Shown: piece by piece, positions 6,311-9,733 of the stretch
Layout of the letters: each line of letters begins with the position of its first letter
Numbering within the stretch: the first letter of the stretch is position 1
DNA from: JBBQQK01 sp038216025
Lineage (GTDB): Bacteria; Patescibacteriota; UBA1384; XYA2-FULL-43-10; 1-14-0-10-43-13
Assembly (NCBI GenBank): GCA_038216025.1
Contig: JBBQQK010000036.1
Span: 1-9,733 of the forward strand
DNA length: 9,733 nt
Reading direction: 5' to 3'
The notes under the pieces: model-generated
Told to the model about the DNA's origin: nothing
What the model saw: only the letters and a program-made list of their open reading frames with translations
Database searches by the model: none
Position numbers and translations under genes: made by a program

Positions 6311-6339
6311 TTGATAATTACAGATAAAATTGGTATGTT
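6311..6339 (+). promoter_or_regulatory. Probable promoter of tRNA(CAU) (TTGATA-17-TATGTT, extended -10)
   Basis: TTGATA (6311-6316), 17-base spacer, TATGTT (6334-6339) preceded by TGG. Transcription would start near 6346, about 43 bases before the tRNA. It has the same TGG-extended -10 layout as the candidate tRNA-fMet promoter at 41-69. Confidence 0.5.
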
Positions 6340-6388
6340 GTAAATGCATGAGAATAGAGAAATAACATGCTGCAATTTATACCTTCAA

Positions 6389-6464
6389 GGGCTTGTAGCT
6401 CAGTGGTTAGAGCAGCCGGCTCATAACCGGTAGGTCGCAGGTTCGATCCCTGCCAGGCCCACCA
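6389..6464 (+). tRNA. tRNA with anticodon CAU (elongator Met or lysidine-type Ile), CCA encoded
   Basis: A complete 76-base cloverleaf. Acceptor GGGCTTG/CAGGCCC (one G-U), D-arm GCTC/GAGC, anticodon stem GCCGG/CCGGT (one G-U) with loop CTCATAA and anticodon CAU at 6422-6424, T-arm GCAGG/CCTGC with loop TTCGATC, discriminator A and genomic CCA. It is not the initiator: base 1 pairs with 72 and the anticodon stem lacks the three G-C pairs of fMet. Elongator Met and Ile(CAU, modified by TilS) cannot be separated with certainty by eye; the D-arm and variable loop resemble E. coli tRNA-Ile2 (AGCTCAGTGGTTAGAGCA, GGTCGC). Confidence 0.95.
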
Positions 6465-6527
6465 TCCCAACAAAATAGTATTCCCCAAATTGTGCAAAAA
6501 AAACACAACCCCTTGGTTCATTAGACC

Positions 6528-6557
6528 TTGCCATCATTTATCATTTTTAGATATACT
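6528..6557 (+). promoter_or_regulatory. Promoter of the L,D-transpeptidase gene (TTGCCA-18-TATACT)
   Basis: TTGCCA (6528-6533, 5 of 6 to consensus), 18-base spacer, TATACT (6552-6557, 5 of 6). A start near 6564 leaves a leader of about 27 bases to ATG 6591. A second -10-like TATAAT (6569-6574) with a weaker -35 (TTTAGA) would leave too little room for the ribosome site. Confidence 0.55.
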
Positions 6558-6590
6558 CTATATATCTATATAATATGCGGGGCAAAAAAA

Positions 6591-8012
6591 ATGGAACTAA
6601 AGGCAAAAAAAATTATTGGTGGGATGATTCTAACTGTGTTAATTTTATTGTTAGCTGCTTCGGGCAGCTTATTTTTTTACCAGAAAGCCTACGCTGGAAA
6701 AATATACAAAAATGTTTCAGCTAATAACATAGATCTTTCCGGCTTGACCAAGATACAAGCATCAGCAATAATAGACAAAAATTTTCAGAATTATGCCGAT
6801 CAACAGATTACTATTCGTACAGAAAATAAAGAAATCACGACATATATCAAAGACACCGGCCTCACACTTGATTCAACAACTATAGCCAACAACTGCTATA
6901 GCACCGGAAGAGATGTCTCATTTGTCAGGCATTTATTTAAATCAGGCAAGACTTATTTTATCAAAAGCTCTTTAAAAATCGATCCGAAGATCGACGACAG
7001 TAAATACGAAGAGTTCAAGAAGATAGCGATCAATCAATTAAATTTTGAGCCAAAAGACGCAACTTTGGCAATTGAGAACGGTCAAATAAAAGAAGTTGAG
7101 GGATCCAATGGCCAGATGGTGGAAGCGGACGACTTGCCGAGCCAAATAATATCTTTGGCCAATAACACAAATAAAACAATTGTTCTGTCTTCCAACACAG
7201 TAAAACCCAATATCACAAGCGCTAATTTTTCAGAGGCTAAAACTCAGACAGAAAATATTCTACAAAAGAATTTAACCTTCAGTTATGAGGACAAAAGTTT
7301 TACCCCTTCAAGAAGAGAGCTAGGACTTTGGCTGGGCTTCAAGAATGATATCGGCAAATTTAGTGTAACTCTGAACGAAAATAATATAAAAGCATACATA
7401 AATAAAATTTCGAAGAACTTCGAAATTGAAAAAAGAGATAAAAAAGTCAATGCAAACGACGGTAATATTATCGATCCAGGACAAGAAGGTAAATATGTGG
7501 ATAAAAATGTTGCCCTGAGCCAAATTAAAAGCCAAGTGTACGCAGCTGCAGCTGCTCCAATAAAAATTGCGCTGGCCACATACACGCAAGCACCTGATGA
7601 AGTGAAGGTTTTTCCTTCAGAAGGACTAGTTCCAGGCCGCTTTGAGGGAAAATATATCGACGTCGATCTAACACACCAGAAGCTTTGCAAGGTTGAATCA
7701 ACGGCTGTTTTAGAATGCTTCACTATATCGTCCGGCAAACCAAGTATGCCCACTCCGACAGGCACCTTTCATATCACATCAAAAAACCCCAAACAATGGT
7801 CAAGAAAGTATAGTCTTTGGATGCCCTATTGGGAGCAATTCAATGGCGATTACGGTCTGCACGAACTTCCGGAATGGCCTAACGGCTATAAAGAAGGTGA
7901 AGCACATCTTGGAACACCTGTTTCCCATGGTTGCGTCAGACTTGGCACAGGCCCCGCAGAGAATGTTTACAACTGGACAGTCATCGGCACACCAGTCTTT
8001 ATACACAAATAA
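6591..8012 (+). CDS. L,D-transpeptidase (YkuD domain) with PG_binding_4-type repeats, membrane-anchored
   Basis: 473 residues from the ATG at 6591. The frame stays open back to a TTG at 6528, but that extension overlaps the promoter and would put charged and aromatic residues before the membrane segment, while GCGGGG lies 8 bases before the ATG. One membrane helix (about 8-30) anchors it. Residues about 40-330 fit two copies of the peptidoglycan-binding region common in these enzymes (PG_binding_4): VSANNIDLSGLTKIQA, later FTPSRRELGLWLGF and NIIDPGQEGKYVD. The C-terminal YkuD catalytic domain (about 352-473) has LHELP (His424) and the active-site motif SHGCVRL with Cys448. Such enzymes form 3-3 crosslinks or attach proteins in peptidoglycan through a Cys acyl-enzyme and are insensitive to most beta-lactams except carbapenems. 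All key residues are present, so it should be active at the outer face of the membrane. It ends 12 bases before a strong hairpin. Confidence 0.93.
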   Translation: MELKAKKIIGGMILTVLILLLAASGSLFFYQKAYAGKIYKNVSANNIDLSGLTKIQASAIIDKNFQNYADQQITIRTENKEITTYIKDTGLTLDSTTIANNCYSTGRDVSFVRHLFKSGKTYFIKSSLKIDPKIDDSKYEEFKKIAINQLNFEPKDATLAIENGQIKEVEGSNGQMVEADDLPSQIISLANNTNKTIVLSSNTVKPNITSANFSEAKTQTENILQKNLTFSYEDKSFTPSRRELGLWLGFKNDIGKFSVTLNENNIKAYINKISKNFEIEKRDKKVNANDGNIIDPGQEGKYVDKNVALSQIKSQVYAAAAAPIKIALATYTQAPDEVKVFPSEGLVPGRFEGKYIDVDLTHQKLCKVESTAVLECFTISSGKPSMPTPTGTFHITSKNPKQWSRKYSLWMPYWEQFNGDYGLHELPEWPNGYKEGEAHLGTPVSHGCVRLGTGPAENVYNWTVIGTPVFIHK

Positions 8013-8024
8013 ATTTTTCCAATC

Positions 8025-8060
8025 GAAGAACGCCCTGATCAACCGATCAGGGCGTTCTTC
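8025..8060 (+). terminator. Long perfect hairpin after the L,D-transpeptidase gene, probable terminator
   Basis: 16-bp perfect inverted repeat (8025-8040 with 8045-8060; arm GAAGAACGCCCTGATC) with loop AACC, 12 bases after the stop codon. The 3' arm ends TTCTTC and is followed by ATTCACC, so the T-tract is weak. Most likely a terminator, though the missing T run leaves room for another role. Confidence 0.65.
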
Positions 8061-8258
8061 ATTCACCAACCGTCATCTTGACACCTAGCCACTTTGTGGC
8101 TGGCGAAGATCTATCCGTACTGACCTGACAAAATTTCTCCTTTCCATCTAAGAATGAACGAGTTTTGTCGGGGGCAGCCAACTTACGTTTTGCTTTTTCT
8201 AATAGCCGCTCGTTTTCATATTTTCGGGCAATATACTGGAATAATAACCCTTTACAGG
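8061..8258. other. Intergenic stretch with no confident gene; possible decayed ORF on the minus strand
   Basis: About 200 bases between the hairpin and the next promoter. A minus-strand frame (8059-8265, 68 codons) reads as a plausible charged protein fragment (residues such as ARKYENERLLEKAKRK), but it has only a TTG start within the -35 box, no Shine-Dalgarno, and its stop overlaps the terminator. It may be a gene remnant. A small hairpin AGCCAC/GTGGCT lies at 8087-8101, and GACAAAA/TTTTGTC at 8127-8169 forms a loose inverted repeat. Nothing else was recognised. Confidence 0.4.
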
Positions 8259-8287
8259 TTGACAATAATCTATAAATATGCTATAAT
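8259..8287 (+). promoter_or_regulatory. Full-consensus sigma70 promoter of the orphan gene
   Basis: TTGACA (8259-8264), 17-base spacer, TATAAT (8282-8287), preceded by TGC, so -35, spacer, extended -10 and -10 are all at consensus. Transcription would start near 8294. It is the strongest promoter in the window. Confidence 0.85.
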
Positions 8288-8293
8288 CATATA

Positions 8294-8363
8294 CGAGTGA
8301 TTGTGCTCACTAGTTGGCGGAACGCCAGCATTAACAAACTACGGAACGTGGAGGTATCAGTAA
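8294..8363 (+). promoter_or_regulatory. Structured 5' leader of the orphan gene with repeated CGGAACG
   Basis: The leader of about 70 bases holds two small hairpins, AGTGA/TCACT with a 6-base loop and TGGCG/CGCCA (8315-8327) with loop GAA, and the 7-mer CGGAACG twice exactly 24 bases apart (8318-8324 and 8342-8348). The second copy directly precedes the Shine-Dalgarno GGAGG (8350-8354). No known riboswitch was recognised. Confidence 0.45.
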
Positions 8364-9338
8364 TTGAAGACAAGTTCGCCAAAGGTCAAGAGGTTGATGA
8401 ATCAGTATCCGTTTCTTCGTCAGGCATTATTCATTGCCGATCTCGAAGAACCGAGCGAGAAGATCATCAGCGACATCACCATTAAAGTCGAGAAAGCGGA
8501 CGGTGATCTGGTGTACCGCCAGGCAGACAATGTCGGCCCGGGAGATGGGTCCTTCGTATTCCAACTATCTGGCAAACATGAAAAGCAGGTGGCCAAGAAG
8601 GCCGAACACCTGTTTGCCATCGATGCCAATGATAAGGTTATCAACCGAGTCAGGTGGCCAAGGAACAGAAAAGAGCAAAGGCAAACGGAAAAGATTTACG
8701 GCTGGACAGTCCTCTGGGGTACCAGGAACAGCAATGACATGTACAGCGACCCGCTCTATGACAAGGTTGAGTATCTCATTTGGATCACCGTGGAGGCGTG
8801 GTATAAGGACACCGAGGACGATAACAATCGCTTCGGCGAGCTCGTTGAGCGCAACTATCGCGTGACCATCTACAAGAAGCCGAGCGAAGGATTCGACAAG
8901 CTTGTGGAGAGATCATGTCCCCAAGAGAACCTCTATCTCACCACTGATGTAATAATTAGAGGATATGTCGATAAGGATAGCGACCTGTTAGAGATCAGCG
9001 GCAGGTTGGCAGAACTTTGCCAACTTTTCCAGGAAGAAGTCTACTTCAACGGAATGAAGGATATTCTGGACAAAGGCAATGTTCGGGGAGCTTCCGGCAA
9101 ATTCGGCAGCGTCGAAGTACTCTGCGCTGAGATGTGCGGATACGACAGAGTGATGCTACAAGACTCGTCTAGCTATGTCACTTTCCAGCTTCGGCCTGAA
9201 GGCAGGTGCCTGTATGTCCTCGGACAAGGCGGAAGACTGCCTCAAATCCGGAACCTCGTCAAAACGGTCATGAAAATCTGGAACAATCCGGAAAATCGGA
9301 CGGCGTTCCAGTCTGATGGTGACATTCGAGTAATGTAA
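8364..9338 (+). CDS. Unrecognised soluble protein, possibly horizontally acquired
   Basis: 324 residues from TTG at 8364; GGAGG (8350-8354) is 9 bases upstream and a stop (TAA) immediately precedes the TTG, fixing the longest start. An internal ATG (8397) has a poorly placed ribosome site. I do not recognise a family. There is no signal peptide or membrane segment; the protein looks cytoplasmic, mixed alpha/beta, rich in charge and Trp. Landmarks: a basic patch RVRWPRNRKEQRQ (95-107), a Trp/Tyr-rich core (WTVLWGT, YLIWITVEAWYKD, about 114-149), an acidic loop DTEDDNNRFGE, five Cys (185, 219, 254, 258, 282; 254 and 258 form CxxxC), and YVLGQGGRLPQI near 284-295. Base composition differs sharply from the neighbours: 34 of 60 bases are G/C in 8701-8760, against 12 of 60 in 7381-7440. 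It has its own consensus promoter and strong terminator, so it is monocistronic and probably highly transcribed. Function unknown. Confidence 0.85.
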   Translation: MKTSSPKVKRLMNQYPFLRQALFIADLEEPSEKIISDITIKVEKADGDLVYRQADNVGPGDGSFVFQLSGKHEKQVAKKAEHLFAIDANDKVINRVRWPRNRKEQRQTEKIYGWTVLWGTRNSNDMYSDPLYDKVEYLIWITVEAWYKDTEDDNNRFGELVERNYRVTIYKKPSEGFDKLVERSCPQENLYLTTDVIIRGYVDKDSDLLEISGRLAELCQLFQEEVYFNGMKDILDKGNVRGASGKFGSVEVLCAEMCGYDRVMLQDSSSYVTFQLRPEGRCLYVLGQGGRLPQIRNLVKTVMKIWNNPENRTAFQSDGDIRVM

Positions 9339-9364
9339 CCAGTAACTGAGAAATAGCACTGTGG

Positions 9365-9398
9365 GTGCGTATGGAGTAATCCGTGCGCACTTTTTTTT
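9365..9398 (+). terminator. Rho-independent terminator of the orphan gene
   Basis: 10-bp stem GTGCGTATGG/CCGTGCGCAC (two G-U pairs, 9365-9374 with 9381-9390), loop AGTAAT, then eight T's. It starts 26 bases after the stop codon. Textbook intrinsic terminator. Confidence 0.92.
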
Positions 9399-9505
9399 GT
9401 TCAGACCATTTGACAAAGCTCAGTGCTGGATTAAATTTTCGAAAAAATACTAGCAGAAAGAGTTCCAAGTCATCTCTAATACATAAAAAAATACATTTAT
9501 TAAAC

Positions 9506-9540
9506 CGCCAAAGCCAACTAAGGCTAGATTTCGCTTGGCG
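9506..9540 (-). terminator. Interrupted hairpin at the end of the Clp gene, weak terminator candidate
   Basis: CGCCAA/TTGGCG and AGCC/GGCT form a 10-pair stem with a 9-base one-sided bulge and a 6-base loop. It overlaps the last codons of the Clp gene. On the minus strand an AT-rich stretch with seven T's follows after about 14 bases, so the T run is too distant for a classic terminator. Confidence 0.3.
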
Positions 9541-9733
9541 TAATAGTAAAACTGTCTCCTCTATTCAGTTCGCCGGCCAATATCTTTTGAGCTAGCATGT
9601 CTTCAATCTTTTCTTGAATCACTCTTGCCATAGGACGAGCACCCATTTGAGGATCAAAGCCCATTTTAGCCAGAATTGCCAATACTTCCGGTGCGACATC
9701 TATGCTTATGCCTTTGTTGGCAAAAATATCAGC
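9524..9733 (-). CDS. ClpA/B/C-type ATPase, C-terminal 69 residues only
   Basis: The last 69 codons and a TAG stop (9524-9526) of a gene that continues past the right edge. The peptide reads GISIDVAPEVLAILAKMGFDPQMGARPMARVIQEKIEDMLAQKILAGEL in overlapping pieces typical of the small subdomain of the second AAA+ module of Clp/Hsp100 proteins: the conserved GFDPxxGARPxxR box (sensor 2 arginine in GAR), then IQ-x-x-IED-x-LAxxIL. These hexamers unfold proteins for ClpP (ClpA/C) or disaggregate them (ClpB). The regions that tell the types apart (N-domain, middle domain, ClpP loop) lie outside the window, so no symbol is given. The ending is short, without a long C-terminal tail. Confidence 0.92.
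   Translation of the reverse strand, partial: ADIFANKGISIDVAPEVLAILAKMGFDPQMGARPMARVIQEKIEDMLAQKILAGELNRGDSFTITPSEI

Noticed and set aside
6318..6521. Minus-strand 67-codon frame across the tRNA (contains GSNLRPTGYEPAALTTELQA)
   Set aside because: This is the well-known spurious translation of the antisense of a tRNA; the tRNA fully explains the sequence.
6528..6590. TTG at 6528 as the start of the L,D-transpeptidase
   Set aside because: The codons overlap the -35 and -10 boxes of its promoter and have no Shine-Dalgarno; ATG 6591 fits better.
7283..7765. 160-codon minus-strand frame inside the L,D-transpeptidase gene
   Set aside because: It is antisense to a clearly coding YkuD gene and has low-complexity hydrophobic content; shadow frame.
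8434..8865. 143-codon plus-strand frame overlapping the orphan gene in another frame
   Set aside because: Arg/Thr/Ser-rich translation typical of a shifted frame in GC-richer DNA; no ribosome site.
9410..9437. Promoter-like TTGACA-16-TAAATT on the plus strand pointing antisense into the Clp gene
   Set aside because: Short spacer, weak -10, and no gene downstream within the window; probably chance.

Overview
The window most likely comes from a small-genome bacterium of the Candidate Phyla Radiation / Patescibacteria type. This is inferred from gene content and architecture, not from a marker gene: large single-pass surface proteins with a FlgD-like Ig domain and a C-terminal membrane anchor, a TolB-like propeller plus zincin-like protein, a CAP/SCP secreted protein, an L,D-transpeptidase with PG_binding_4 repeats, and a mostly AT-rich, compact layout. 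The cell clearly has peptidoglycan and an FtsB/DivIC-type divisome.

Left part, minus strand (about 1-5590): the 5' end of an initiator tRNA-fMet lies at the left edge (1-29). To its right, and read towards it, are a strong terminator, a 716-residue membrane-anchored propeller/zincin-like protein (112-2262), an FtsB/DivIC-like division protein (2296-2700), another strong terminator (2718-2750), and a 793-residue surface protein (2760-5141). Before the surface protein come a 20-codon leader ORF with a near-perfect Shine-Dalgarno, whose stop overlaps the surface-protein start (ATGA), and roughly 300 further bases of untranslated leader.

Middle (5594-6388): a minus-strand CAP/SCP secreted protein and its promoter. 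The upstream region is dense in AAGTAT/ATACTT hexamers, and a related motif also occurs in the surface-protein leader. The divergent promoter region serves a tRNA with anticodon CAU (6389-6464, plus strand).

Right part: a plus-strand L,D-transpeptidase (6591-8012) ending at a 16-bp perfect hairpin; about 200 bases with no confident gene; then an unrecognised soluble 324-residue protein (8364-9338). That gene has much higher GC than its neighbours, a full consensus promoter (TTGACA, 17-base spacer, TGn, TATAAT) and a textbook terminator, so it forms a self-contained monocistronic unit. At the right edge, minus strand, is the last 69 codons of a ClpA/B/C-type ATPase.

Functional theme: envelope building and the cell surface (FtsB-like septation, L,D-crosslinking, surface and secreted proteins), plus tRNA genes. 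The most unusual items are a zincin-like domain that keeps the HEXXHxxGxxD spacing and a Met-turn-like segment but has lost the three key residues, the coupled leader ORF, and the compositionally foreign orphan gene with its very strong promoter. No CRISPR array, insertion sequence or integrase was seen.
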